DNA from: an uncultured Lachnospiraceae bacterium
GTDB taxonomy: Bacteria > Bacillota > Clostridia > Lachnospirales > Lachnospiraceae
Direction of reading: 5' to 3'
DNA length: 64,000 nucleotides
Assembly (NCBI GenBank): GCA_910579225.1
Contig: CAJTTI010000017.1
Span: 4,150-68,149 of the forward strand
The translations under genes and the position numbers were made by a program. The notes under the pieces are model-generated. The model made no database searches and had not been told where the DNA came from. It worked only from the letters and a program-made list of their open reading frames with translations. Below are positions 25,299 to 34,406 of this stretch, piece after piece. How positions within the stretch are numbered: position 1 is the first letter of the stretch; each line of letters begins with the position of its first letter.

Positions 25299-26024
25299 AT
25301 GGAAGAGACGATGGTTCTGATTGAACGGTCACACCATGGGGATAAGGAAGCCAGAGAACAGTTAGTGGAAGAGAATATGGGACTTGTCTGGAGCATTGTG
25401 AAACGTTTTGCAGGTCGGGGAACCGATATGGAAGATCTGTTCCAGATAGGAGCTATGGGGCTGATTAAAGCCATAGACAAATTTGATACCTCTTTTGAAG
25501 TGAAATTTTCCACCTATGCAGTCCCTATGATTGCTGGTGAGATCAAACGCTTTCTCAGGGATGACGGAATCGTGAAGGTCAGTCGGACATTGAAGGAGAA
25601 CTGCTGGAAGATCAAAAGGGAGACCGAAGGTTTTCGCCAGAAGACAGGCCGGGAGCCATCTCTGGAAGAGCTGTCTGTGATTACAGAGCTGTCCAGGGAA
25701 GAGATTGCCATGGCTTTGGAATCCTCGGCGGAGGTGGAGTCCATTTATAAGACGATTCCGCAGAAGGATGGCAGCGAAATATGCCTTCTGGACCGGATGG
25801 AAAGCCAGAATCAGGGGGGAGGTATGCAGCAGCTTCTGAATCGGGTAGTATTGGAGCAGCTTCTTACGGAACTGCCGGATATGGAACGGAGGCTGATTAT
25901 TATGAGGTATATGCAGGATAAAACACAGTCAGAGGTGGCAAGGGTACTTGGCGTGTCCCAGGTACAAGTCAGCCGCCTAGAAAAGAGGATACTGAAACAG
26001 ATGCGTGAAAAGCTGGTGAGTTGA
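25299..26024 (+). CDS. sigF: RNA polymerase sporulation sigma factor F
   Basis: Sigma F drives early forespore transcription. Region 2 is clear (ENMGLVWSIVKRFAGRG, DLFQIGAMGLIKAIDKFD, FSTYAVPMIAGEIKRFLRDD), region 3 follows (RTLKENCWKIKRETEGF), and region 4 carries the helix-turn-helix (QSEVARVLGVSQVQVSRLEK). Length 241 aa is close to Bacillus SigF. The ATG at 25299 has GGAGG at a slightly long spacing; an ATG at 25311 is the only close alternative. spoVAA starts 92 bp downstream. Confidence 0.97.
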   Translation: MEETMVLIERSHHGDKEAREQLVEENMGLVWSIVKRFAGRGTDMEDLFQIGAMGLIKAIDKFDTSFEVKFSTYAVPMIAGEIKRFLRDDGIVKVSRTLKENCWKIKRETEGFRQKTGREPSLEELSVITELSREEIAMALESSAEVESIYKTIPQKDGSEICLLDRMESQNQGGGMQQLLNRVVLEQLLTELPDMERRLIIMRYMQDKTQSEVARVLGVSQVQVSRLEKRILKQMREKLVS

Positions 26025-26116
26025 TCAGCACTTTCCAGACAAAAGACATGATTCTGATGTATAAAACAACAGGAATCGGCAGATGCTATGGTCAGCAATC
26101 ATGGAGGCACATCAGG

Positions 26117-26743
26117 ATGGGTAATATATTATATATAAAGATCGATCAGAATACGGAAGTAGACCATATTGACGTGAGACTGGGCGATGTAGCGAAGCTG
26201 GAGTGCACCAACGCTTCGGTAAAAAACCGGTTGAAGACACTAAAACTTCTGAAGATCCAGGCGGAAAAAAGCAACCGGTATGTGTTCTCCATTCTGAAAG
26301 TAGTGGAACTGATTCATGAGATCTATCCGGATCTGGAGATACAGAACCTTGGAGAGGCAGATTTTATTATCGATTATGAGTCTCCAGAGTACGCCAGGGA
26401 CCGTTGGAGCATTCTGAAAGTAATCCTTTTGTGTATTACGATCTTCATCGGTTCTGCATTCTCCATTATGACTTTTAACAATGATGTGGGAGTAAACCAG
26501 GTATTTGACCAAATCTATGAGCTGGTTATGGGAAAGCCATCCGACGGCTTTACCATGCTGGAGATCACTTATTCGGTTGGAATAGCAGTGGGAATCATCG
26601 TATTCTATAATCATTTCGGAGGAAAAAGGATTACGAAGGATCCTACTCCTATGGAAGTGCAGATGCGTCAGTATGAGGATGATGTGAATACAACATTAAT
26701 TGAGGGCTGCAACCGGGAGGAGACGAATATTGATGTGGATTAA
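26117..26743 (+). CDS. spoVAA: Stage V sporulation protein AA
   Basis: SpoVAA is part of the SpoVA channel that moves dipicolinic acid into the forespore. The 208-aa protein has a soluble N-terminal part (MGNILYIKIDQNTEVDHIDV, DVAKLECTN) and two membrane spans (about residues 102-122, ILKVILLCITIFIGSAFSIM, and about 150-170, SVGIAVGIIVFYNHFGG). ATG at 26117 has GGAGG 9 bp upstream; the open frame before it overlaps sigF and is not needed. The stop overlaps spoVAB by 11 bp. Members downstream of sigF are usually forespore-expressed; read-through from spoIIA is possible. Confidence 0.9.
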   Translation: MGNILYIKIDQNTEVDHIDVRLGDVAKLECTNASVKNRLKTLKLLKIQAEKSNRYVFSILKVVELIHEIYPDLEIQNLGEADFIIDYESPEYARDRWSILKVILLCITIFIGSAFSIMTFNNDVGVNQVFDQIYELVMGKPSDGFTMLEITYSVGIAVGIIVFYNHFGGKRITKDPTPMEVQMRQYEDDVNTTLIEGCNREETNIDVD

Positions 26744-27149
26744 GCAGGCGTTTCTGGGACTTCTGGGGTTAAGCAGCGGATTTGCCGTAGCCGGGGGCAT
26801 GTTTGCATTTTTGATTGCCCTTGGAGTAATCTCCCGCTTTGCCGGGAAAACTCACACGGCAAAATATATTTTGTACTATGAGGACGCCGCAGCAATTGGT
26901 GGCATTTTGGGAAATCTGGTCAGTATTTATAATTTTCCGGTGCCGGTTGGGATGGTGGGCGTGGTGTCCTTTGGACTTTTTTCAGGAATCTTTACAGGCA
27001 CCTGGGCCATGGCTTTGACAGAAATCGTGGATACAGTCCCCATTTTCAGCAGAAGGATTCGGCTGAAGACAGGTATGCCCTGGCTGATTTTGTCAATGGC
27101 GCTTGGAAGAGCCTTTGGTGCGCTTATCTATGAATATTTTCATTTCTAG
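26733..27149 (+). CDS. spoVAB: Stage V sporulation protein AB
   Basis: This 138-aa membrane protein matches SpoVAB: SSGFAVAGGMFAFLIALGVISR, then YEDAAAIGGILGN, and FSGIFTGTWAMALTEIVDT, with about four hydrophobic spans. The ATG lies 11 bp inside spoVAA, with GGGAGGAG upstream, so translation is coupled. No spoVAC follows; the next gene is on the opposite strand and spoVAC/spoVAD are found 6.6 kb away. Confidence 0.9.
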   Translation: MWIKQAFLGLLGLSSGFAVAGGMFAFLIALGVISRFAGKTHTAKYILYYEDAAAIGGILGNLVSIYNFPVPVGMVGVVSFGLFSGIFTGTWAMALTEIVDTVPIFSRRIRLKTGMPWLILSMALGRAFGALIYEYFHF

Positions 27150-27203
27150 GCATGGAAATGTATCCCGGATACTTTCCTCCGGCCCGATACAGTCTGTGCC
27201 GGC

Positions 27204-29054
27204 TCAGAGGGAGGTGCCCGGGTGGAATTCCTGCCACAGATCATACCAGTCCAGACAGCATTTGGTATAATTCTGATTCAGAACTTCTTCTTTTGTCATT
27301 ACAGAATTCCTGTATGCATCATCTTCCCATTCACGAAAAACATCCCGGCGGGACCAAAACTGTTCCAGTTCCATGCGGGCCTGCATAAGAGGCTGAAGAG
27401 CTGTCTGAAGCTGCCATTCTTCAAAAGCAAGCTCTGTCGGAATCTCTTTGAGAAAGCGTCGCTCTGTCTTTGGTACACTGCGCAGGCCGCTTAATAAAGC
27501 CTGCTCCTCCGCCTGTATCCGCGCAGCATGGGGAAGCTGAGTCTGCTGGCAGTGTTCTGTATAGTGGTCATAGCCGAACGGATAATACTGGACGGTGTTT
27601 CCTTCAAAGACGAGCAGGGATTCTGCAACTTTCCGGATAAAATACCGGTCATGGGAGACGAAGAGGAGCGTTCCCGTGTAAGATTGGAATGCGGATTCCA
27701 GCGTTTCCCGGGCAGGAATATCCATATGATTGGTCGGCTCATCCAGCAGAAAGAGATTGGGACCAGATTGGAACAGCTCCGCTAGAATCAGCCGGGAGCG
27801 TTCGCCTCCTGAGAGATGACATATTTTTTTGGATGCATGTCTCCCGGAAAAGAGAAAGGCTCCAAGAATACTTCGCAGTTCTTTTTCCGGAAGAGACGGA
27901 AAGCAGTCCCGAAAATGCTCGGAGACTGTCTTTTCAGATGTAAATTCTGCGGTCATCTGATCAAAATAGGCCGGCTCTACCTGAGGGCCTGTGAGACATT
28001 TTCCTTTCAGAGGAGGGATACGCCCGGCAATGGCTTTTAAAAAAGCAGATTTTCCGGCTCCGTTGGGGCCGATGATACCTATCTTCTGGCCGCGCCGGAC
28101 GCGAAGGGATAATTCAGTCAAAACATGGTCGTATCCAACCTGCAGATGTTCTGCTTCCAGGACCCATTTGGGTCCGATGGTTCGGGGAGACAGAGAATCT
28201 GTGAAGTAGTGTACTTCGTCCTCCTCAGGTCTTTCAACTTTGGGCATGCGTTCCAGCAGTTTTCGGCGGGAACGGGCAAAGGCCGCTTTTTTCGGCTTGT
28301 GTTTAAATCGTTCGATCAGTTCTTCCAGACGTTCCTTCTCTTCTTGACAACGGGCGTAGGATTTTTGCTGAAGGTACAGGCGCTTCTGTTTCTGCTCCCG
28401 GTAAGCGCTGTAATTGCCGGTGTAACGGGTCAGCGTGCATCTCTGAAGTTCGTAGACTGTATCTGCAGTCCGGTCCAGAAAAAAGCGGTCATGAGAGGCG
28501 ATGACAGCGGCAGCAGGATATGTCTGCAGATAAGATTCCAGCCATTCTGTGGTCTCCAGATCCAGATGGTTGGTAGGTTCGTCCAGGAGCAGGAGATCCG
28601 GTTTCGTAAGCAGCAGGCGAATCAGTGCGATCTTCGTCTGTTCTCCGCCTGAGAACTGGCTGAGCCGCTTTTTTTTATCTTCTTTGCGGAGTCCGAAACC
28701 TGTGAAGATGCGGTCGTATTCCTGCTCCCAGTCAAAACGTTCCCGGTCAAAGATATCCGGGCAGGGGCAGGCGCTTAAAAGTTCCTGCTCCACGGTGGCG
28801 GAAGTGTCAGAGAAAAGCTGCTGCTTCAGCAGGCCGACCGTGATCTGGCGGGATGTAAGGATGCCTGGCGCAGTACGCCGGTCGTCCCGGTCCAGAGGCA
28901 GTTCCCCGGCCAGCAGTCGGAGAAACGTCGTCTTTCCGGCTCCATTGCCGCCGACCAGAGCGATCTTCTCCTTCCCCCGGATTTCAAAATCAAAATGGGC
29001 AAGAACCGTCTGACTTCCGGCACTTAAAGTACCATCATGGATCTGTAACAGCAT
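27204..29054 (-). CDS. ABC-F family ATPase
   Basis: The 616-aa protein has two ABC ATPase domains and no membrane segments, the ABC-F layout. Domain 1: Walker A GGNGAGKTT, signature FSGGEQTK, Walker B LLLLDEPTNHLDLE. A basic linker follows (ERFKHKPKKAAFARSRRK), then domain 2: Walker A GPNGAGKSA, signature LSGGERSR, Walker B LFLLDEPTNHMD. A C-terminal extension of about 120 aa (rich in Trp, Glu and Arg) follows. ABC-F proteins act on the ribosome, either as translation factors or as antibiotic-protection proteins. The linker length and C-terminal extension do not let me place it in a known resistance group. AGGTGAACAAAT precedes the ATG. It stands alone, 29 bp from the FtsA-like gene upstream. 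Confidence 0.88.
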   Translation of the reverse strand: MLLQIHDGTLSAGSQTVLAHFDFEIRGKEKIALVGGNGAGKTTFLRLLAGELPLDRDDRRTAPGILTSRQITVGLLKQQLFSDTSATVEQELLSACPCPDIFDRERFDWEQEYDRIFTGFGLRKEDKKKRLSQFSGGEQTKIALIRLLLTKPDLLLLDEPTNHLDLETTEWLESYLQTYPAAAVIASHDRFFLDRTADTVYELQRCTLTRYTGNYSAYREQKQKRLYLQQKSYARCQEEKERLEELIERFKHKPKKAAFARSRRKLLERMPKVERPEEDEVHYFTDSLSPRTIGPKWVLEAEHLQVGYDHVLTELSLRVRRGQKIGIIGPNGAGKSAFLKAIAGRIPPLKGKCLTGPQVEPAYFDQMTAEFTSEKTVSEHFRDCFPSLPEKELRSILGAFLFSGRHASKKICHLSGGERSRLILAELFQSGPNLFLLDEPTNHMDIPARETLESAFQSYTGTLLFVSHDRYFIRKVAESLLVFEGNTVQYYPFGYDHYTEHCQQTQLPHAARIQAEEQALLSGLRSVPKTERRFLKEIPTELAFEEWQLQTALQPLMQARMELEQFWSRRDVFREWEDDAYRNSVMTKEEVLNQNYTKCCLDWYDLWQEFHPGTSL

Positions 29055-29083
29055 ATTTGTTCACCTGAATACGTTGCAGCAGA

Positions 29084-31270
29084 TTATTCTGCTTCTTCTT
29101 CGATAGAAATATCGTCTCCCTGGGACAGCGCCTGCTGGAACATGCCAGGACGGCCGTTTACGGTCAGCTTCACCCGTCCTTTGGGCTGTTTCAGATCAAT
29201 ATCGGAATACTCGATCAGATCCATCAGATAATAGGGACTGCCGTCCGGCTTCCGGGGCAGCCGGAGGGGAGAACCGTTCAGACGGAAATGAAATTCCTGT
29301 CTGGGTTTTTGGACGGAAACTGGTTTTGGCACTGAAGTCTCTCTCAGGGATGCTGCTGATGCAGCTGTGGCAGATTCGACAGTTGGAGCGGAAGCCGTCT
29401 GAGGAGCTGTCTGTGCTTCTGAAGCTGAAAGTTCGGGCAATTCCTCTGCATGAACTGCAAGGGAGTCTGCATCTGTGCCTGCAGTCTGAGATTCAGGCGC
29501 GGGAATCTTGGCAGCCGGCGTGTTGTCGGAGACAGGATCCGGGGGCACTGGTGCAGCCGAACTGGTGTCTGCTGCAGCCGGATTGGCAGCGGGTTCTGTG
29601 TTGCGGACAGGTTCTTCTGCTACAGGCGGTTCCATCATAATGGAGTCACCGCTTTTCAGAAAAGTATTCAGAGAAGCATGGGCTCCGTTCAAAGTGATAT
29701 CTCTGCAGGTCAGCGCTCCTTCTATGTCTCCCAGACAGGGTTTGGCAGGGATTCCCTGAACAGCAGGAACAAAATCAATAATATCGCCTGCATGGATTAC
29801 TTCTGAGAGCTTTCCTTCCTGCTGGTTGATGAGCAGGGAAGCGGGCTGAGTAGCAGTGCCGTAGAAAACTTTTCTGCGTCCGTTCACAGTTACGGTCAGA
29901 TTGGCTCCGGAACGGCCAATGATGTCGCGGAAATTGTAACCATTCATCATCAAAAGGTTTAAAGCGGTGAAACTTCCGGTCCGGAATAATTTGGCCGGAC
30001 GTCCGTTCAGCATCACGCGGAAACTGTCGTTGATCATATTCAGGCCAGAGGAGACGACGATGCCAAGGGGGGTGGCATATTCCGGATTGTTCAAATCATA
30101 TTCTTTGGAATATGCATTTGCCTGGAAATAATTGCCCGCCACAGCCACGCGGGTATCTTCCATTCCCATTGTAACGGTCAGCTCTTCTTTTAATCCGGCA
30201 AGCTTGCTTCCTCCTCCTGCAAGAAACAGAGCAGAAGGCGGGCCCCCGTTGATCTCCAGGATCTTGTCTGCAATCTCTTTACACAGAAGGGATGCAGTAT
30301 CACGGATACTCTGAAGAAGCTCTTCCTGTGTGACTTTTTGTTCAAGGCCAAGGATATTGGAAAAGGTGATGGGGTCTTCGGACGGAATCTGCGCTTTGAT
30401 CGTTTCTGCAGTCCCGAAGTCCACCAGATATTTTTTCATAATTGTTTCAGTGATCTCATCTCCTGCTACTGTAGCCATCGTATATCCGGTAATGCTGCCG
30501 CCGGTGCATGCGGCGATATCTGAGGTGCCTGCACCGATATCCACCAGGGCCAGATTTAACAGCCGAAGATTTTCCGGGATCACCGCATTAATGGCGGCAA
30601 TGGGCTCCAGAGTGATGCTTGCCACTTCCAGCCCGATTTTATTCATGGTCGTATAGAGACTCTCCACAACTTCACTGGGCAGAAATGTGGCGATCAGATC
30701 CACTTTCACATGCTGTCCCCGGTGATCTTTCAAATTGGACATGGTGTACTGATCCAGGTAGTACTGGCAGACCGTGTAGCCTACGAGATAGAAGCGCCGG
30801 GAGTCATTCATGGCTTCATTTTCTGCATCAAAGGCTTCTTCTGCTTTTCCGATGGCCCCTGCCTCCAGACGACTGATGATCTCATCATCAATTAATTGAG
30901 TGCCGGGCAGTTCCAGTTCGAAATCGGCTCTTCTGGTCCGAAGTGCACGGCCGGCAGCCGCAACGCAGACTCTGCTTAATTTTGTCCGTACTTTTGCCTC
31001 CAGACGCTTTTTCACTTTGTCTGCCAGGGAGGATACTTTCTCAATGTTCTCAATCTGCCCGTCGATCATGGCGCGTTCGGAATGGTCCTCCCGTTCGATT
31101 GCTATAATATGTACTTTGTTTTCTTCTACAATACCGACCATGCCGATGATACTGCGGGTTCCGATATCAAGGGCAAAGATCATATCATTGCCCTGCGCCC
31201 GTATCTTCGGGGCCGGTGTATTCACTTTTCTGGTCTGTGCCTTTCCTTTTCTGGCCTGTACTCTTGCCAT
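29084..31270 (-). CDS. FtsA-like actin-fold protein with repeated NG-motif C-terminal modules
   Basis: The 728-aa protein carries an FtsA/PilM-type actin fold after a basic N-terminus: FALDIGTRSIIGMVG (phosphate 1), an SHS2-like insertion, LALVDIGAGTSDIA (phosphate 2) and LFLAGGGSKLAGL (adenosine). Beyond about residue 400 come modules with a repeated [LV]NG turn (MLNGRPAKLF, VTVNGRRKVF, TLNGAHASL, RLNGSPLRL, TVNGRPGMF), each ending near a GD-I/G-x-D-I motif, which suggests beta-grasp units. An Ala/Pro/Glu-rich linker of about 110 residues separates the last two. Start 31270 is taken because GGAGG precedes it; a longer start at 31285 would place that site in the coding part. Long FtsA-like proteins of this kind are common in Clostridia next to or instead of classical ftsA; their role in division is not established. 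Confidence 0.85.
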   Translation of the reverse strand: MARVQARKGKAQTRKVNTPAPKIRAQGNDMIFALDIGTRSIIGMVGIVEENKVHIIAIEREDHSERAMIDGQIENIEKVSSLADKVKKRLEAKVRTKLSRVCVAAAGRALRTRRADFELELPGTQLIDDEIISRLEAGAIGKAEEAFDAENEAMNDSRRFYLVGYTVCQYYLDQYTMSNLKDHRGQHVKVDLIATFLPSEVVESLYTTMNKIGLEVASITLEPIAAINAVIPENLRLLNLALVDIGAGTSDIAACTGGSITGYTMATVAGDEITETIMKKYLVDFGTAETIKAQIPSEDPITFSNILGLEQKVTQEELLQSIRDTASLLCKEIADKILEINGGPPSALFLAGGGSKLAGLKEELTVTMGMEDTRVAVAGNYFQANAYSKEYDLNNPEYATPLGIVVSSGLNMINDSFRVMLNGRPAKLFRTGSFTALNLLMMNGYNFRDIIGRSGANLTVTVNGRRKVFYGTATQPASLLINQQEGKLSEVIHAGDIIDFVPAVQGIPAKPCLGDIEGALTCRDITLNGAHASLNTFLKSGDSIMMEPPVAEEPVRNTEPAANPAAADTSSAAPVPPDPVSDNTPAAKIPAPESQTAGTDADSLAVHAEELPELSASEAQTAPQTASAPTVESATAASAASLRETSVPKPVSVQKPRQEFHFRLNGSPLRLPRKPDGSPYYLMDLIEYSDIDLKQPKGRVKLTVNGRPGMFQQALSQGDDISIEEEAE

Positions 31271-31310
31271 AGCCACCTCCTGCATCGTATGCTTCTATGA
31301 TTCTGGAAAT

Positions 31311-31339
31311 ATTATAGTAAAAATATGAGTTATTGTAAA
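31311..31339 (-). promoter_or_regulatory. Promoter of the FtsA-like gene
   Basis: On the minus strand TTTACA (31334-31339), 17-bp spacer, TATAAT (31311-31316), 41 bp upstream of the ATG at 31270. Confidence 0.65.
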
Positions 31340-31458
31340 TCATTTATCACAGGAAAGTGATTCCTGTGGTGTAAAGGCTCTGTTTTCCCACGGGTCTGTC
31401 TGCATTGGGCTGAGTACCGGCAGATGTGCGAAAAGTAGCTGTAAAGAAGTTACGTGAT

Positions 31459-33411
31459 TTATTTCAGTACCGTAAGCGTATCTCCCGCTTCGACGGTACC
31501 ATTAACCGGATTCATACGGATGTCCAGATATTCCAGGTGTTCCACCTGATTCAGCGGGGACAGTTCCGTCACATAATTATTGTTAAGGCCAAGGTGAGTC
31601 AGGTTCTTAAGAGAAGCGGCAAACCGGATATGAGTCAGTTGATTTCCATCCAGATACAGCTTCTTAAGACTGGGATACCGGGTGAGGAAATCCGTATGAT
31701 CATCCAAAGTGACGTCATCATACCAGATATTGGTCATGCCGCCATAGGATTCTACATAAAAATTTTCTTTCAGATTGATTTCTTTCATCTCAAGACTGGT
31801 CAGAGAGGGATTATCCTGAAGCTGATCAAAATCAATGCCAAAGGTGCAGTTGTTAAGAACCAGCCGTTCCAGCCCCTGGTGATTGAAGACATTGGAGATA
31901 TCTCCCAGAATCTCCACACAATACTGATAAGCTCCCCATCCGGTATCTGCATTGCCGCCACTGAAGTCAAGAGACTTCAGGTTTGTCATGTTGTCAATAA
32001 AACGAACGTTTCTAAGAGGGACGGCGTAGGTCCAGATGGAATAGCAGGTCAGACTTTCCAGATTGGTCAAACCGGAGAGCGCCTGGATCTCGTCGGCGTT
32101 GCAGTTGTGCAGGGACAGGTGTCTGAGTCCGCTCATATGTCCTAAGAAAGAGATGGAGATAAAACCGGACAGATCAAGCTCCTCCAGCTGAACCAGAGAA
32201 GAAAGATCCGGATCCGGCTGAGAAGTTCCTTTGTCCAGTACCAGTGTCTGCAGTTCCGCCAGGTTGCATATGGGACTGTAATCCAGAAGAGAATCGTTAT
32301 CTGCAAGTTTCAGAGAGCGAAGCTGTGTAAGCCGGGCTAATGGTTCCAGGCTGATGGCCTCCGTGTCCGAGACAGCAAGACTGGTCAGCCCGGTAAGCGG
32401 CTCCAGAAAACGAAGATCCCGAACTGCTTCGGAATCAATCTCCAGGTGCTGAAGGTTCGTTAGCGTGGAGATTGCGGAATAGTCAGTCAATGAAGCGGTT
32501 TCCTGTTCTGACGTGGAGAAAGAACTGTTTGAGGATTCCTCTATGGAGAGGGAACACAGATCTTTCAGAGAAACCAGCTGCTTCAGATCCGGTGCAGGGA
32601 TCCGTTCTACGGAGAGTTGTTGCAGGTGTTCAAAATCAGCGATTCCTTCCAGGGTCTCAGGATGGTCCAGAGACAGTTCTACAATCTGTCCTGGTGAAGG
32701 AAGAAATTGCGACACTTCCCAGGGGGACATTCCCTCTAAAGAAAGTCCTTTTAACTGCGGGAATTTTTCAAATGAAATTTCTGATATTCGTTCCTCACGA
32801 AGATCCATTTTCTGAAGGCCTGTAAAACGGGAGAGGTCACGGCTGTCCCAGGGCAGAGATTCCAGCTGCAGTGTGACGGGTTCAAACGCAGATGGGGATT
32901 CTTCGTACGGGCTTTGAAAACTGTATTCTACAAGGGAAGTCTCAGAACCGGCTTTTATACGGATATATTTGATTTTTGCAAGGTCATTTTCTGTGACCAG
33001 GTCAGCGTCTTTCTCAAAAATTGTTTCTACAATTGTTTCATACAGAGGGCTGAAACCGGTTTCCTGAGGTTCCTCTTCAACCGTTTCTTCATATGCTGTA
33101 TCCGGAAAGGAGAGAGAAGGAGTGCTGGTGTCCTTTTTGATATTTGCAAAAATCATAATATTGACCACTATGATGCTGATCAGACTAAGAGTAACCACGA
33201 TTCCTGTTTTTACAGAACTGCCGGAAGAAGGCTCTTCCCGGAGTACCGGCTGTCTGCCGGAAGGAGAAGAGTGAATGTGAACATTTACCGGCACATCTTT
33301 TTCAATGGCAAACTGGCTGTTGCAGTATTCACAGATCATGATCTGGGGGTTGCCATTCATAGGCTCCAGCCTTCCTCCGCAGGAAGGACAGGATAAACTG
33401 GTTATTTTCAT
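31459..33411 (-). CDS. Zinc-ribbon, single-pass membrane, leucine-rich-repeat protein
   Basis: The 650-aa protein starts with a zinc ribbon (C8-x2-C11, C27-x2-C30, in SCPSCGG and ICEYCNSQF). A membrane span at about residues 69-90 follows (IVVTLSLISIIVVNIMIFA), then an acidic linker. From about residue 190 to the end there are about 15 leucine-rich repeats of the 22-residue class (LQKMDL, LQHLEID, LTSLAVSDTEAISL, LRSLKLADNDSL, LKKLYLDGNQL, LTHLGLNNNYV). The repeats lie outside the cell and the zinc ribbon inside. The architecture parallels the zinc-ribbon/TPR protein at 23038. A binding or scaffold role is likely; no partner is evident. The ATG has only a modest upstream ribosome site. Confidence 0.85.
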   Translation of the reverse strand: MKITSLSCPSCGGRLEPMNGNPQIMICEYCNSQFAIEKDVPVNVHIHSSPSGRQPVLREEPSSGSSVKTGIVVTLSLISIIVVNIMIFANIKKDTSTPSLSFPDTAYEETVEEEPQETGFSPLYETIVETIFEKDADLVTENDLAKIKYIRIKAGSETSLVEYSFQSPYEESPSAFEPVTLQLESLPWDSRDLSRFTGLQKMDLREERISEISFEKFPQLKGLSLEGMSPWEVSQFLPSPGQIVELSLDHPETLEGIADFEHLQQLSVERIPAPDLKQLVSLKDLCSLSIEESSNSSFSTSEQETASLTDYSAISTLTNLQHLEIDSEAVRDLRFLEPLTGLTSLAVSDTEAISLEPLARLTQLRSLKLADNDSLLDYSPICNLAELQTLVLDKGTSQPDPDLSSLVQLEELDLSGFISISFLGHMSGLRHLSLHNCNADEIQALSGLTNLESLTCYSIWTYAVPLRNVRFIDNMTNLKSLDFSGGNADTGWGAYQYCVEILGDISNVFNHQGLERLVLNNCTFGIDFDQLQDNPSLTSLEMKEINLKENFYVESYGGMTNIWYDDVTLDDHTDFLTRYPSLKKLYLDGNQLTHIRFAASLKNLTHLGLNNNYVTELSPLNQVEHLEYLDIRMNPVNGTVEAGDTLTVLK

Positions 33412-33765
33412 AATTGGTGCCCATCCTTATGTAGAGTATTTTCTTTCAGTATACTTCTCATATTTTGGGAAGTAAAGAGGATTTTCCTGTTTTCCTGTCC
33501 CTGGCTACGCCATCCTTTGTCTTCTGCTGTCCGAATATTCTGCAGGAGCCGGCGCAGGCAGAAAAAGCATTTGACGATCTTCTGCATTTTGTGCCGGAAT
33601 GCCGATGTGGACGATGCCTGTATAAAGAAAGTTTTCGCATAATAAAAAGCTGTCGGTTATGCAGAATACAGCAGGAGAAGGCATCCTGTTATTTTGCACA
33701 ACCGACGGCCTGATGTGCGGGGTCCGGGCTGACCTGAGAGGAGAAAGGGGAACCCCCTCTCTTGC
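33412..33765. other. Gene-free gap between the LRR gene and spoVAC
   Basis: A 354-bp gap. Apart from the large minus-strand hairpin at 33643-33706 and a smaller GAGAGG...CCTCTC dyad near 33737-33762, no feature is visible. Short open frames here show no family resemblance and lack ribosome sites. Confidence 0.6.
33643..33706 (-). terminator. Long hairpin terminator after spoVAC
   Basis: On the minus strand an arm of about 23 nt (33684-33706, beginning GTCGGTTGTGCAAAATA) pairs almost completely with 33652-33676, closes on a 7-nt loop, and is followed by CTTTTTATT. It is the probable end of the spoVAC transcript. Confidence 0.75.
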
Positions 33766-34218
33766 TTAGAGAAGATTCAAAATCCAGTATCCAAGTCCCA
33801 GCACCCAACTGGTGAAAATCCCATACAAGATCACAGGGCCGGCAATGGTGAAGATTTTACTTCCGATACCGAAGACCTGGCCTTCTTTTTTATATTCAAT
33901 GGCCGGCGCCGCCACGCCATTGGCAAACCCAGTGATTGGAACCAGCGCCCCGGCGCCACCCCACTTGGCGATGGAGGGATAGACATTGAGTCCGGTCAGC
34001 AGGATACTTAAGAAGACCAGCAGGATAGAACACCAGGCTCCGGCCGTATCCTGGTCCATACCCATCTGGGCGGCTGTGTTGCGGATGAACTGTCCAATCA
34101 GGCAGATCACCCCTCCGGTGATAAAGGCTTTGCACATCTCCCAGGGAAGGTTATGAGTGGGCGTGACTTGTTTAACATAGTTGTTATATTGCTGTTTCTG
34201 CTCTTCGTTTGCATTCAT
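33766..34218 (-). CDS. spoVAC: Stage V sporulation protein AC
   Basis: SpoVAC is the membrane pore subunit of the dipicolinate channel. The 150-aa protein has the family start (NNYVKQVTPTHNLPWEMCKAF), GGVICLIGQFIRNTA, and GGAGALVPITGFANGVAAPAIEYKKEG, which is the strongest family signature, with about four membrane spans. AGGAGTGTTTCCTT precedes the ATG. It is transcribed away from spoVAD, which is unusual: the two are normally in tandem. spoVAE was not found next to either. Confidence 0.94.
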   Translation of the reverse strand: MNANEEQKQQYNNYVKQVTPTHNLPWEMCKAFITGGVICLIGQFIRNTAAQMGMDQDTAGAWCSILLVFLSILLTGLNVYPSIAKWGGAGALVPITGFANGVAAPAIEYKKEGQVFGIGSKIFTIAGPVILYGIFTSWVLGLGYWILNLL

Positions 34219-34244
34219 AAGGAAACACTCCTTTGTTTTTTTCT

Positions 34245-34273
34245 TATGTTTTCCCGTAAGAATGATTTTATGC
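34245..34273 (-). promoter_or_regulatory. Candidate forespore (sigma F/G type) promoter of spoVAC
   Basis: On the minus strand GCATA (34269-34273), 14 bp, GGAAAACATA (34245-34254), close to the sigma F -35/-10 pattern with one -10 mismatch. Weak evidence from sequence alone. Confidence 0.3.
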
Positions 34274-34324
34274 GGCAGGTATATGGGAAGTCAATTGTAA
34301 AGGTCTGGAACCATATAAAAGGTG

Positions 34325-34354
34325 TGAATATTTTTATATGGAGCAGGAAAACTA
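34325..34354 (+). promoter_or_regulatory. Candidate sigma G-type promoter of spoVAD
   Basis: TGAATA (34325-34330), 17 bp, AAAACTA (34348-34354); the -35 fits sigma G well and the -10 matches 5 of 7. It lies 53 bp upstream of the ATG, as expected for a forespore gene. Confidence 0.4.
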
Positions 34355-34406
34355 GATTTTAAATAAAATAAAAATGGGTATTTCATAAGGAAAAGGAGTA
34401 GATGAT

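Noticed and set aside
33465..33713. 82-aa plus-strand frame before spoVAC
   Set aside because: No ribosome site, overlaps the long terminator hairpin, and has no family resemblance.
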